DNA of 57,650 nt. Source: Spirochaetota bacterium (GTDB lineage: Bacteria > Spirochaetota > Spirochaetia > SPDA01 > B32-G16). The stretch covers positions 1-57,650 of the forward strand of contig QNBH01000002.1 of assembly GCA_003645645.1 (NCBI GenBank), read 5' to 3'. Below are positions 1 to 11,512 of this stretch, in pieces (position 1 is the stretch's first letter; the number at the start of each line of letters is the position of its first letter). Below the pieces are notes generated by a model. The model was not told the DNA's origin. It searched no databases and saw only the letters and a program-made list of their open reading frames with translations. Made by a program: the position numbers and the translations under genes.

Positions 1-97
1 GGAGTTTATAGGAGAGAACCTTTATGTTCTCTCTAACATACTTACAGGCTCACATGAAGTACTCATCAAGCAGGTAAGACCTTTTGAAGAGAAGGTA

Positions 98-1028
98 TTG
101 TTCTCGGGAAGGATAAATATACCCGAGGAGGAATCGGTACAGGTAACTTTTTCCATTCCGCCGTTTACGGAGCTGGAGAAGAGCGGATTTGGTATCATAG
201 AGAAAGAAATAAAGACGGGTCTGGAAGAGGAAAATCCAGAAACAGAGAAGCAGTTTAAGCTGGCCTTCACACTTCTTGAGAAGGCGGATGCGAGTGCAAC
301 CCTTTCAGAGTTGAAGGAGAGGTTTGATGAACTTTACTCTGAGTATATTGCGGTTGGATCGAGGACAGAAGAACCACCGCCTCCTGCAGGTGGTATCAAG
401 GTTACGGTAAAAACAGCGGGAACCCTCTATATAGATGATCAGGAGTACGACCGGCTCGACACAGAAGAACCGCTCGAGATTACCGATCTATCTCCGGGAG
501 AGCATAAGCTCGAGATGAGATACGATGGGGGGGGAAAGCGAAAGCATAACCGCGGAGGTTGAAGGCAACTCGGTAGTTGGAGTCGATTTTAAGAACATTC
601 CCCGCGAACCGATGAGATATGAGAAGGCAACTTTATTTAAGCCGGCAAGGGTCTATTCTGGAGGAAGAGAGTATAAGATAAATACTATAAGAAACAGGAG
701 AGCATTTTTTATCGATTTAAGCAGGGAGCGAGACCTTCCGGAAGAGATATATCTTATTGTTGAGGGATCGAAGAGATTATTAGAAAAAGAAGAGTCTCTG
801 GAAACGGTAAGTTCGATTGGTGGAGGAACTATTCTATTGGGTCTTACTTTATTTTATATCGGTGTTATTGTAGATAGTCCTGGTGTTTCGCTTGCTGGTG
901 TAATAGGCGGGTTAATTGGGGCCATAATTGGATTGATAGGAGAGATTCCTGCCAGTGAAATCTCCAACCGGCTTGAAAGAAATATAGAGAGAATAGTAGA
1001 TTTATGGAGCAGTGAATATGGTTATTAA
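98..1028 (+). pseudogene. PEGA-domain protein, 5'-truncated or start unclear, split into two frames at a G8 tract (527-534)
   Basis: ORFs 98..562 and 525..1028 are consecutive pieces of one protein: '...LSPGEHKLEMRYDGG' continues as 'ESESITAEVEGNSVVGVDFKNIP' if one G is removed. PEGA-like 'GTLYIDDQEYDRLDTEEPLEITDLSPGEHKLEMRY'. Confidence 0.65.
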
Positions 1029-1153
1029 ACGGAAGCCAACCTGCCGGCTACGGGGTTCCTTATTAAAGACCGCACGGTCTGTTCTGGTTGTGTTATTTGG
1101 AATTTGGGCGAACATACCGATATTGTAAACTATACCTTAAGGAGAAAAAGTAG

Positions 1154-1786
1154 ATGGAACTTAAGAATTACGACGGAAAACCGACCAATTTGCTTCGCAG
1201 AGAGGTTATAGAGAAGCTTAAAGCACACTTTGCCAAGGATAATATCGATGTGGATGAGTACGAACACAGGCTCATGGTGGCTACAAATACGGAAAGCACT
1301 CTGGAACTCACCTCTCTGCTTTCCGACCTCCCCGGGATAGAAGATGAACCGGACAAAGAGACAGAGGTCGGTGAATGGGATTATGAGATAAATACCGGGA
1401 TGGTGCGAAAAAGCCAGGCTATGGTCAACATTTTCTCCGGAACCACCCGAAAGGGGGTGTGGAATCCTCCCAGGTATCTCGATCTTATAAACATTTTCGG
1501 AGGCTCCGATATTGACTTCCGAAATGCCCGGATACCGCCCTCCGGAGTTACTGTAACCGTGGTTGCAGTATTCGGAGGAGTCGATATCATCGTACCTCCG
1601 GGTATCAATGTGGAGGTAAACGGGATAGGTATTTTCGGCGGATTTGACGATAAAAGCACCGGTGAGGTTTACGAAGGCGCCCCCACCATAAAAGTGGACG
1701 GCATCGCCCTTTTTGGAGGTGCGAGCGTTAAGGTTAAGCCCTCTGACATGAAGGGCAGAAACAGGCGCTTCTTCCGGAGAAGGTGA
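1154..1786 (+). CDS. DUF1707 plus LiaF-like (cell-wall-active antibiotic response) C-terminal domain protein
   Basis: N-term 'RREVIEKLKAHFAKDNIDVDEYEHRLMVATNTESTLELTSLLSDLP' is DUF1707/SHOCT-like; C-term repeated 'IFGG' beta-helix pattern. Confidence 0.7.
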   Translation: MELKNYDGKPTNLLRREVIEKLKAHFAKDNIDVDEYEHRLMVATNTESTLELTSLLSDLPGIEDEPDKETEVGEWDYEINTGMVRKSQAMVNIFSGTTRKGVWNPPRYLDLINIFGGSDIDFRNARIPPSGVTVTVVAVFGGVDIIVPPGINVEVNGIGIFGGFDDKSTGEVYEGAPTIKVDGIALFGGASVKVKPSDMKGRNRRFFRRR

Positions 1787-1865
1787 TCTTCTGTATTTCT
1801 CCTGAACAGCGGGGGCAGGAGGCTTCTGCTTCCCTCCTAAGCGATATCATGACAAAACAACGAGA

Positions 1866-1977
1866 CCTGAGGGCATAATAACATTGGTTTCGGCTGTGCT
1901 GCTTACTTGGCTCCAGACGGTTGTTCCATGTCAATGATCTCCTGAGGGCATAATAACATTGGTTTTGGCTGTGCTGC
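1866..1977. repeat. Two 37-bp direct repeats (1866-1902, 1941-1977), 75-bp period
   Basis: CCTGAGGGCATAATAACATTGGTTT(C/T)GGCTGTGCTGC present twice. Confidence 0.9.
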
Positions 1978-2015
1978 GGTAGGTTTCCACGTCCGGCAGG
2001 TTAAGCATCTCTCTA

Positions 2016-4112
<2,097 letters not shown>

Positions 4113-4122
4113 CTACTTGGCT

Positions 4123-4272
4123 GGAGATCAAGAGTCAAGTTGGGAAGGGAACATCACAGGATGGGGAATCCCCGTGGGGACGCGGGGCAGGTAAACGGTA
4201 TTGGGTGCTCTTGCGGGGGCACAGAGCCGGTCCGGGGAGATCAAGAGTCAAGTTGGGAAGAAAATATCACAG
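4123..4272. repeat. Direct repeat pair GGAGATCAAGAGTCAAGTTGGGAAG...ATCACAGG
   Basis: Copies at ~4123-4160 and ~4236-4272 in the ligA/GntR intergenic region. Confidence 0.85.
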
Positions 4273-4338
4273 GCGTGCGTCAAAGTCGACTTTGACGTAC
4301 GCCCCGGGTAACAGCCTTAATTTATTTTTAGCGGGTAT

Positions 4339-5307
4339 TTAATAAGATGCCTTTTTCAATTCGAGTACTGCCACTTTAAGGTTTCTTATGGATGTTCGAT
4401 CCGGGGTAAACACAAACTCGATCACCTTCGTACCCTCATTTACATACCGCTCGACGATTTTCTTCTGACGAGGAGAGACGAGAACGGCATCACACTCCCT
4501 TACAAGATTTCTTACAGACTCCTCATTTCCCGAGTTTGTCTCCAATACTCTTAAAAATTGAAGGTTCAGACTTTTAAGTATTTCCCGCACTATTATTCTA
4601 AACTGTTCGCTGGTAGTAACAAGACCGATTGTGCTCTCGGGAGGGATTTTGGCCACTTCTATAAGGGTAGGTATCTCCGGTTCCAGATTAATACCTATGA
4701 TTTGTTTTCCCAGATGCTCCAGTTGCTCGTATACTTCGTCAAGATGATGAAAACTTGTAACAATGATGTCGCTCTCTATTATTTTTTGTATGACATCTTT
4801 GTTTTTATTTGAAAGATCTTCGAGGAGAATGGGAATTTTCTGAATATAGGATGCAAGCTCTAGGTGATTGGTAAAGTAGTTGGCCTGTTCTATATTGCAC
4901 TCAATAAAGCAGAGTTTAACCCTCTGCATCATCTCCACTTTTTCTTCGATATATTTGTGCACGGCGTCTTCGAAATCTTTAATGGAAAACTCGAGCGACA
5001 GTGCCTCCTCTATCGCATGTTCAATGATTTTCATAAGAAGGGTCTCCCTGTTTTGCCGTTTGAGGTCCTGGGGGGTAGTGGTGATGAAGGTGCCCCTTCC
5101 CACGGCTCCTATTACAACACCTTCTTTCTCCAGTTCGGCGTAGGCCCGTAAAACCGTATTTATGCTTACTCCGAAGTCTTCGGCGACCTTTCTTACCGTG
5201 GGAAGTCTCTTTGATTTGATTGCACCCGACTGAATTCGATTTTTTAAAATCTCTTTAAGTTGAAGATAGTAAGGACGGTTGGATTCTCTCTTAAGCTTTT
5301 CATTCAT
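4339..5307 (-). CDS. GntR-family transcriptional regulator with a C-terminal ligand-binding-like domain
   Basis: N-term winged HTH 'YYLQLKEILKNRIQSGAIKSKRLPTVRKVAEDFGVSINTVLRAYAELEKEGVV'. Confidence 0.85.
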   Translation of the reverse strand: MNEKLKRESNRPYYLQLKEILKNRIQSGAIKSKRLPTVRKVAEDFGVSINTVLRAYAELEKEGVVIGAVGRGTFITTTPQDLKRQNRETLLMKIIEHAIEEALSLEFSIKDFEDAVHKYIEEKVEMMQRVKLCFIECNIEQANYFTNHLELASYIQKIPILLEDLSNKNKDVIQKIIESDIIVTSFHHLDEVYEQLEHLGKQIIGINLEPEIPTLIEVAKIPPESTIGLVTTSEQFRIIVREILKSLNLQFLRVLETNSGNEESVRNLVRECDAVLVSPRQKKIVERYVNEGTKVIEFVFTPDRTSIRNLKVAVLELKKASY

Positions 5308-5556
5308 GGATAACAGTGAAATTATAAAGCAATAGAAGGAGAAAGAAAAGAGCAGGGGGGTCAGGTCTTGAATTTTGACATTTTCGGTTTATGCAGTAAA
5401 GATTGTGTTTCTGATTAAGATGGTGGCACGCCGGGAAGAATTGCCCGCTTAAGCAGGTTGGGCTCTTCTATCAATAGGTATGTCTAAATTCAAGGCATTT
5501 CCCCCCCCATCCCCCTTCTTGACTAACATAAAAACAGTTGGTTAACTTGGGGGTCA

Positions 5557-7500
5557 ATGGGCAGAAGTATCGTAGAAAAAATTCTCCATTCTCATTTGAT
5601 AGCAGGTGAGGCAATAGCGGGTAAACCGGTTACCGTAAAGATAGATCAAACACTAACTCAGGACGCCACCGGAACGATGGCCTCGCTCCAACTCGAAGTT
5701 TTAAATCCAAAAAAGCTGAAAACAGAGCTATCCGTTGGCTATGTGGATCACAATACGGTGCAGATCGGTTTTGAAAACTTCGACGATCATGCCTATCTTC
5801 GGGGAATTGCTGCAAAATATGGTATCTACTACTCAAAAGCGGGAAACGGGATATGCCATCAGGTTCACCTTGAGCGATTCGGTGTTCCGGGAAAGACCCT
5901 TCTTGGTTCGGATTCACACACACCAACCGCCGGGGGTATAGGTATGTTTGCAGTCGGTGCAGGTGGGCTCGATGTGGCCATAGCCATGGCAGGGGGTACT
6001 TTTACCTTTACCTATCCCAGGGTTACAGGGGTTATGCTTAAGGGCAGACTTTCTCCCTGGGTTGCAGCCAAGGATGTAATTTTAAAAGTATTGAGCGTGC
6101 TCGGTACAAGGGGAAATGTAGGAACAGTTCTCGAATATACCGGGGAAGGAGTTAAAACTCTTTCTGTACCCGAGAGGGCGACCATAGCCAATATGGGGGC
6201 AGAAACTGGGGTTACCACGAGCGTGTTCCCAAGTGATGAAGAGACACGGGCTTTTTTAATTGCGCAGGGTAGAGGAGATTCATGGGTAGAGCTAAAGCCA
6301 GATGAGGATGCAGTTTACAGTAAGACTATTGAACTTAACCTTTCAGGGATAGAGCCGATGGCAGCCCTGCCTCACAGTCCCGGCAACGTGGTACCTGTAC
6401 GGGATACTGGGGGGATAAAGGTAGATCAGGTAGCTATAGGCTCGTGCACAAACTCAAGTTATAAAGATCTCATGACAGCGGCAAAAATGCTTGAAGGTAA
6501 AACGGTGCACCCCGATGTTTCCTTTGTGATTGCACCCGGTTCCAAACAGGTTTTACGTATGATTGCCGATAACGGCGCTCTTTCAAACCTTATTGCTGCA
6601 GGGGCAAGGATTGCTGAAGCTGCATGCGGCTTCTGTATCGGAAACTCCCATGCCCCCGGTACCGATTCTGTGAGCGTGCGCACTTCTAACAGGAACTTCC
6701 GCGGACGTTCCGGCACAGAATCCGCCAGAGTTTACCTTACAAGCGTCGAAACAGCCGTGGCATCGGCCATAAATGGCGTTCTGACCGATCCCCGGGAATC
6801 AGGGATGCAGTATCCGAGAGTCGAATTACCTGAACATTTTACAGTTGATGATTCCATGATCGTTAAGCCGAAAGAAGGCAAGAGGGATATTGCAGTTTTC
6901 AGAGGGCCAAACATAGGCGAGCCTCCGGTAAACACCCCCCTCCCCCCCCACATTGAAGGGTTAATAACCATAAAGGTGGGCGATAAAATTACCACAGACC
7001 ACATTATGCCGGCCGGAGATAAGCTTAAATACAGGTCTAACATCCCCAGGTATGCGGAGTTCGTTTTTGCCCCTGTAGATGAAGAGTTCAGCAGACGGGC
7101 TCTTAAAAATAAACAAAGGGGAGTTGCAAACATCATCGTTGGAGGTGATTCTTACGGCCAGGGTTCGAGCAGGGAACATGCAGCTCTCTGTCCCATGTAT
7201 CTTGGTGTAAAAGCAGTAATTGTTAAATCTTTCGAACGGATTCACATTGCAAACCTCATAAATGCCGGAATTCTCCCCTTGACTTTCAAAAATGAAAACG
7301 ATTATGAGAATCTGGCAGAGGGAGATGAGATATCAATTCCCAGAGTACGAGATCTTATCCAGAAGGCCGAAAGCATAAAACTCTTTAACAAATCCCAAAA
7401 TAAAGAGATAGAACTTGGATTTAACTTAAGTAATGAAGAGAGAGAAGTTATCCTTGCAGGTGGGAGACTTAACTGGATTCGCAATCAAGAGGCGGAGTGA
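5557..7500 (+). CDS. acn: Aconitate hydratase
   Basis: 647 aa; 'LLGSDSHTPTAGGIGMFAVGAGGLDVA', 'IGSCTNSSYKDL', 'GGDSYGQGSSREHAALCPMYLGVKAV'. Confidence 0.93.
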   Translation: MGRSIVEKILHSHLIAGEAIAGKPVTVKIDQTLTQDATGTMASLQLEVLNPKKLKTELSVGYVDHNTVQIGFENFDDHAYLRGIAAKYGIYYSKAGNGICHQVHLERFGVPGKTLLGSDSHTPTAGGIGMFAVGAGGLDVAIAMAGGTFTFTYPRVTGVMLKGRLSPWVAAKDVILKVLSVLGTRGNVGTVLEYTGEGVKTLSVPERATIANMGAETGVTTSVFPSDEETRAFLIAQGRGDSWVELKPDEDAVYSKTIELNLSGIEPMAALPHSPGNVVPVRDTGGIKVDQVAIGSCTNSSYKDLMTAAKMLEGKTVHPDVSFVIAPGSKQVLRMIADNGALSNLIAAGARIAEAACGFCIGNSHAPGTDSVSVRTSNRNFRGRSGTESARVYLTSVETAVASAINGVLTDPRESGMQYPRVELPEHFTVDDSMIVKPKEGKRDIAVFRGPNIGEPPVNTPLPPHIEGLITIKVGDKITTDHIMPAGDKLKYRSNIPRYAEFVFAPVDEEFSRRALKNKQRGVANIIVGGDSYGQGSSREHAALCPMYLGVKAVIVKSFERIHIANLINAGILPLTFKNENDYENLAEGDEISIPRVRDLIQKAESIKLFNKSQNKEIELGFNLSNEEREVILAGGRLNWIRNQEAE

Positions 7501-7582
7501 TTAATTTTCCTGTGGAGGTGGACATCTCCTGTTCGGGCTCCCACAAATAAAGAAAATAGAGTTTCTGTAGGAGACATCAATA

Positions 7583-8797
7583 ATGAACGATAGCCGTAAA
7601 ATAACCATGGAAGGGGGTATTCTTAAAGTACCCCTTCGCCCCGTTATACCCTTTATAGAAGGCGATGGGACGGGACCGGATATATGGGCAGCGTCGGTCA
7701 GGGTGTTTAATAAGGCGGTGGAGAGAAGTTACGGGGGGGAGAGAGAAATACTATGGAAAGAGGTATATGCCGGGGAGAAGGCTAAGCGAATAACAGGAGA
7801 GTGGTTGCCTGCAGAAACTGTAGAGACATTCAAAGATTATACAGTGGGGATTAAGGGTCCTTTGACTACTCCGGTCGGAGGAGGGTTTAGGAGCCTGAAT
7901 GTAACCTTGAGGCAGGTTCTCAATTTGTACGTGTGTTTAAGACCGGTGAGATGGTTTAAGGGTATCCCCAGTCCCGTTCTCCGTCCGGATAAGGTGGACA
8001 TGGTAATTTTCAGGGAAAATACCGAGGACGTATACGCAGGGCTGGAACATCCGGAAGGCAGCACGGAAGCCGCAAAGCTTATAGAGTTCTGTAAGAGGGA
8101 GTTCGGCTGGAGTATTCGTTCCGATTCAGGTATAGGGATAAAACCCATAAGCATAACAGGATCAAAACGGCTGGTAAGGGCGGCCATCAAGTACGCAATA
8201 GAAAACGAAAGAAAGAGTGTTACTCTGGTACATAAGGGTAATATACAGAAATATACCGAAGGGGCTTTCCGAAAATGGGGTTACGAGGTGGCCAGGGAGG
8301 AGTTTCCCGATAGGTGCATAACCTGGGAAGAATGCGGAGGCGTTGTACCCAATGGAAAAATTCTCATAAAGGATGTTATTGCAGATATCTTCCTCCAGCA
8401 GGTGCTTACAAGGGCCGATGAGTTTGATGTTATAGCAACCACAAACCTGAACGGAGATTATATCTCCGATGCCCTGGCCGCTCAGGTGGGGGGGATAGGT
8501 ATTGCTCCGGGCGGAAATATCAATTATGAGACAGGAATTGCCGTTTTTGAAGCAACACACGGAACCGCCCCAAAGTACGCTAACCGTGATATGGTAAATC
8601 CCGCATCTTTGATACTATCCGGTGCAATGATGTTTAACTACATGGGATGGAAAGAGGCTTCCGAGCTCATCATTAAGGGACTTGAGAAGACTATAGCTAA
8701 CAGAATCGTTACCTACGATTTTGCACGCCTTATGGATGGTGCAAAAGAGGTTAAATGTTCAGAGTTTGGCTTAGAGATCGTAAAAAATATGGACTAA
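7583..8797 (+). CDS. icd: NADP-type isocitrate dehydrogenase
   Basis: 404 aa; '[14 protein letters not shown]', '[19 protein letters not shown]', '[13 protein letters not shown]', '[12 protein letters not shown]'. Confidence 0.95.
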   Translation: MNDSRKITMEGGILKVPLRPVIPFIEGDGTGPDIWAASVRVFNKAVERSYGGEREILWKEVYAGEKAKRITGEWLPAETVETFKDYTVGIKGPLTTPVGGGFRSLNVTLRQVLNLYVCLRPVRWFKGIPSPVLRPDKVDMVIFRENTEDVYAGLEHPEGSTEAAKLIEFCKREFGWSIRSDSGIGIKPISITGSKRLVRAAIKYAIENERKSVTLVHKGNIQKYTEGAFRKWGYEVAREEFPDRCITWEECGGVVPNGKILIKDVIADIFLQQVLTRADEFDVIATTNLNGDYISDALAAQVGGIGIAPGGNINYETGIAVFEATHGTAPKYANRDMVNPASLILSGAMMFNYMGWKEASELIIKGLEKTIANRIVTYDFARLMDGAKEVKCSEFGLEIVKNMD

Positions 8798-8808
8798 CCT
8801 CTTTTCAC

Positions 8809-9039
8809 CTAAACTGCAACCACTCTTTTAAGTTCGGGGATCGACTTCTTAAGGTGTCGTTCTATGCCCTGACTTAGAGTCATCTGAGACATAGGGCACC
8901 CACCACATGCACCTGTAAGCCGTACTTTGACTATTCCGTCTTCTGTAACATCTACAAGTTGAACATCACCTCCATCTGCCTGAAGGGATGGTCTAACCTC
9001 ATTTAAATATCTTTCGACCTTTTCTCTCATTTTTTTCAC
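8809..9039 (-). CDS. NifU-like C-terminal (Fe-S scaffold) domain protein
   Basis: 76 aa; '[16 protein letters not shown]...[15 protein letters not shown]' CxxC motif. Confidence 0.92.
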   Translation of the reverse strand: MKKMREKVERYLNEVRPSLQADGGDVQLVDVTEDGIVKVRLTGACGGCPMSQMTLSQGIERHLKKSIPELKRVVAV

Positions 9040-9070
9040 CTTTCCTGATAAATTTTCTACTCTTTATAAG

Positions 9071-9799
9071 TTACTTTAAATAACAGTTTTTGGCCAACCT
9101 TTTTCCAGCTTCCGTGAGAAATATGCCTTCTATAATTTTTTCTCGCTGGTCGTTGGGTTTCCCTTTCATCTGCTCCTCTATATTAGCCAGAGAATCCGCA
9201 TCGTACAATACCCTGAAATTACGGGTATCCACCTTTCCTGGAGAATGATGGTAACGAATAATCAGGCAGATCTGTTCTATATCTTCCATGTTTAGACCGA
9301 GCTTCATAAGCATTTCTCTTGCAACAGCAGGGCCTTCTTTCTCCTGGTATTTACCTTCGGCACTGCCGTATTTCTGTTCCGCAACCTTTATCCCCACGTC
9401 GTGGAGAATACTTGCAGGAATTATGATATGCCAGTCTGCATCTTCCTGCTTAAGAAGTTGTTCTGCATACTCGAGTACTTTACGGGCATGGTTTATTCTC
9501 CTCGTATCTCCATCGAAGTACTCTTCCAAATTTTGCAGTAATTTCTCCTTCAACGTGACTGCCTTGTTTTCCATATACTGGTTTACAAGATCCTCTCCCA
9601 GACAGTCCTTGGCATACTTGCACCACTCAACACAGCTTATATTCATCCCATCTCTGGTAACCGTTGTGTTACAGTTAGGGCAGTTTCCCTTTATTTCATC
9701 CGACCAGATCTCCATCTCTTCCCCGCAGTTGGGGCATTCGAATATCTCGGGTTTGGGTTGTCTGAGTTGTTTTGCTCCAGGACAGACAGTATGATCCAT
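9071..9799 (-). CDS. Zinc-ribbon plus HD-domain phosphohydrolase
   Basis: 'CPNCGEEMEIW...CPNCNTTV' and HD motifs 'HARKVLEYA', 'ILHDVGI', 'RYHHSPG'. Confidence 0.8.
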   Translation of the reverse strand: MDHTVCPGAKQLRQPKPEIFECPNCGEEMEIWSDEIKGNCPNCNTTVTRDGMNISCVEWCKYAKDCLGEDLVNQYMENKAVTLKEKLLQNLEEYFDGDTRRINHARKVLEYAEQLLKQEDADWHIIIPASILHDVGIKVAEQKYGSAEGKYQEKEGPAVAREMLMKLGLNMEDIEQICLIIRYHHSPGKVDTRNFRVLYDADSLANIEEQMKGKPNDQREKIIEGIFLTEAGKRLAKNCYLK

Positions 9800-10030
9800 T
9801 TTATCCCCCTCTGGTCCTTAAAAAAAATACCATTAGCCGCCCTTACGGTAAACCCGTAATATATACTATGGCTGATAATACTAATTAAAATATATGATCA
9901 TTTTTATAATGTAACATTGATCTGCATCAAGTTTCAAGGGGAAACTCCATAACGGATATACTTTTCGATAAAACTGTCAAAGATTGACACAAGCTCAACA
10001 ATAAAATAACCTGTAAGTTGAAATATCTAT

Positions 10031-10096
10031 CACGAAAATAGACCGCAATGACCGAATGGCTATTTTCATAGTATCGTTTGCCGCGCAACGGCATGA
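10031..10096. repeat. ~65-bp intergenic repeat, copy 1 (inverted relative to copy at 20480)
   Basis: CACGAAAATAGACCGCAATGACCGAATGGCTATTTTCATAGTATCGTTTGCCGCGCAACGGCATGAA; its reverse complement matches 20480-20544 with about a dozen differences. Confidence 0.85.
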
Positions 10097-10111
10097 ACAA
10101 CTATTAAAAAT

Positions 10112-11512
10112 ATGAATAGTCAGGTAAACAACAGCCTGGTATACATGGAGGGTATAAAAGTCCAGTTTGGCAACGTAGTCGCCTTAAACGGAGTTAATTT
10201 CCGTGTGGGGGCAGGTGAGGTTGTGGGACTACTCGGGGATAACGGTGCCGGGAAATCTACCCTCATAAAAGCTCTTATCGGACTTTACCGGATAAACGGC
10301 GGCAGCATATATTTTGATGGTCAAAAGGTCAACTTCTCTTCCCCCCGGGAGGCAAGAGTTGCCGGAATCGAAACAGCCTACCAGGATCTTGCCCTTATCG
10401 ACAGGTTAAGCATATCAAGGAATTTTTTTCTCGGAAGGGAGCTGGTAAAAAAAGCGGGTCCCTTCCGTCTTTTAGATAAAAAGAGGATGGATCAAATCAC
10501 CGCGGAATCTCTTAAAAGGATGGGGTTTGAAACCTTCAGAAGAATCGGAGATACTGTGAGTTTTCTCTCCGGAGGAGAGCGGCAGGCTCTGGCAATCGGA
10601 AGGGCTAATCACTTCTGTGCAAAACTTCTCATTCTCGATGAGCCGACGGCGGCACTCTCTGAGAACGATACCGACAGGCTTCTGCGCCTTGTTAGAGATA
10701 TAAAAAAGAAGGGAATCTCTGTAATCTTTATTACCCATAAGGCGCATGAGGTTTTCGAGGTAGCAGACAGATTCGTTATCTTAAGCCATGGCGAGAACTT
10801 TACCGAGCTCCTCAGGGATGATGTGGATCTAAAAGAGCTGGGAAAACTTCTAATATCATCCAGGGTAAAAGCTGTCAGGGAGATGGCATCCGCAGTAGCC
10901 CATCAAATAAGAAATCCCCTCGGTATACTTAAAGTATCGGCCCAGATGTTAAGGGACGATTTTCAGGTAAGGGTGAATGAGGATAATTACAAACGAATAC
11001 TTAATACAATGATCAACAAAATAGATACCCTCAATTTAATAGTTTATAACTTCCTGGAGTTCGGCCATCCGCGCCCGGCTAAGAGAAAGAATTGCTCTGT
11101 TCAAAGAATGATAGAATCGGCACTGGCAGCCCTTCCCTTAAGCAAATACCCGGAGGTAGAGGTAGAACTGGTAATCGATGAAAACATGGATGAGTATCCC
11201 ATGGATGAAAATCTTATGGAGCAGGTTATCTCCAATATCTTGATGAACGCATTACAGGCTTCCTCCGGAGGAGGTAAGGTAGAACTCAGATCAAAAATGG
11301 AGGATGGCAGGCTCAATATTGAGATAAGAGATAATGGTTGTGGTATTGACACAGATACAAAGAAGTTGATTTTCAACCCCTTCTTTACAACCCGTACTTC
11401 GGGAACCGGTCTTGGTCTTTCCATTGTTCACCGGATTATAGAGCAGCATAATGGCTCCATAGAGGTTGATTCCCTACCGGGGAAAGGGACTACATTTAAA
11501 ATAAAAATATGA
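10112..11512 (+). CDS. ABC sugar-transporter-type ATPase fused to histidine kinase (HisKA/HATPase_c)
   Basis: Walker A 'GLLGDNGAGKSTLIK', signature 'LSGGERQ', Walker B 'LLILDEPTAALS', H-switch 'FITHK', then H-box 'EMASAVAHQIRNPLGILK', N-box 'ISNILMNALQASS', G1 'DNGCGID', G2 'GTGLGLSIVHRIIEQHNG'. Continuous ORF. Confidence 0.95.
   Translation: MNSQVNNSLVYMEGIKVQFGNVVALNGVNFRVGAGEVVGLLGDNGAGKSTLIKALIGLYRINGGSIYFDGQKVNFSSPREARVAGIETAYQDLALIDRLSISRNFFLGRELVKKAGPFRLLDKKRMDQITAESLKRMGFETFRRIGDTVSFLSGGERQALAIGRANHFCAKLLILDEPTAALSENDTDRLLRLVRDIKKKGISVIFITHKAHEVFEVADRFVILSHGENFTELLRDDVDLKELGKLLISSRVKAVREMASAVAHQIRNPLGILKVSAQMLRDDFQVRVNEDNYKRILNTMINKIDTLNLIVYNFLEFGHPRPAKRKNCSVQRMIESALAALPLSKYPEVEVELVIDENMDEYPMDENLMEQVISNILMNALQASSGGGKVELRSKMEDGRLNIEIRDNGCGIDTDTKKLIFNPFFTTRTSGTGLGLSIVHRIIEQHNGSIEVDSLPGKGTTFKIKI

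Noticed and set aside
1381-1659. Antisense ORF (92 aa) and the many similar minus/plus-strand ORFs overlapping strong genes (e.g. 6732..7136, 14419..14946, 15249..16040, 29034..29540, 38713..39357)
   Set aside because: They lie opposite or out of frame with well-supported conserved genes and have no recognisable domains; typical six-frame noise.
1866-1977. Possible mini CRISPR array from the 37-bp repeat pair
   Set aside because: Only two repeats, in a unit with no third copy; cannot be called an array.
6932-6951. C6TC8 homopolymer run in aconitase as a frameshift or phase-variation site
   Set aside because: The ORF is continuous and conserved across it (NTPLPPHIEG); no evidence of a broken frame.
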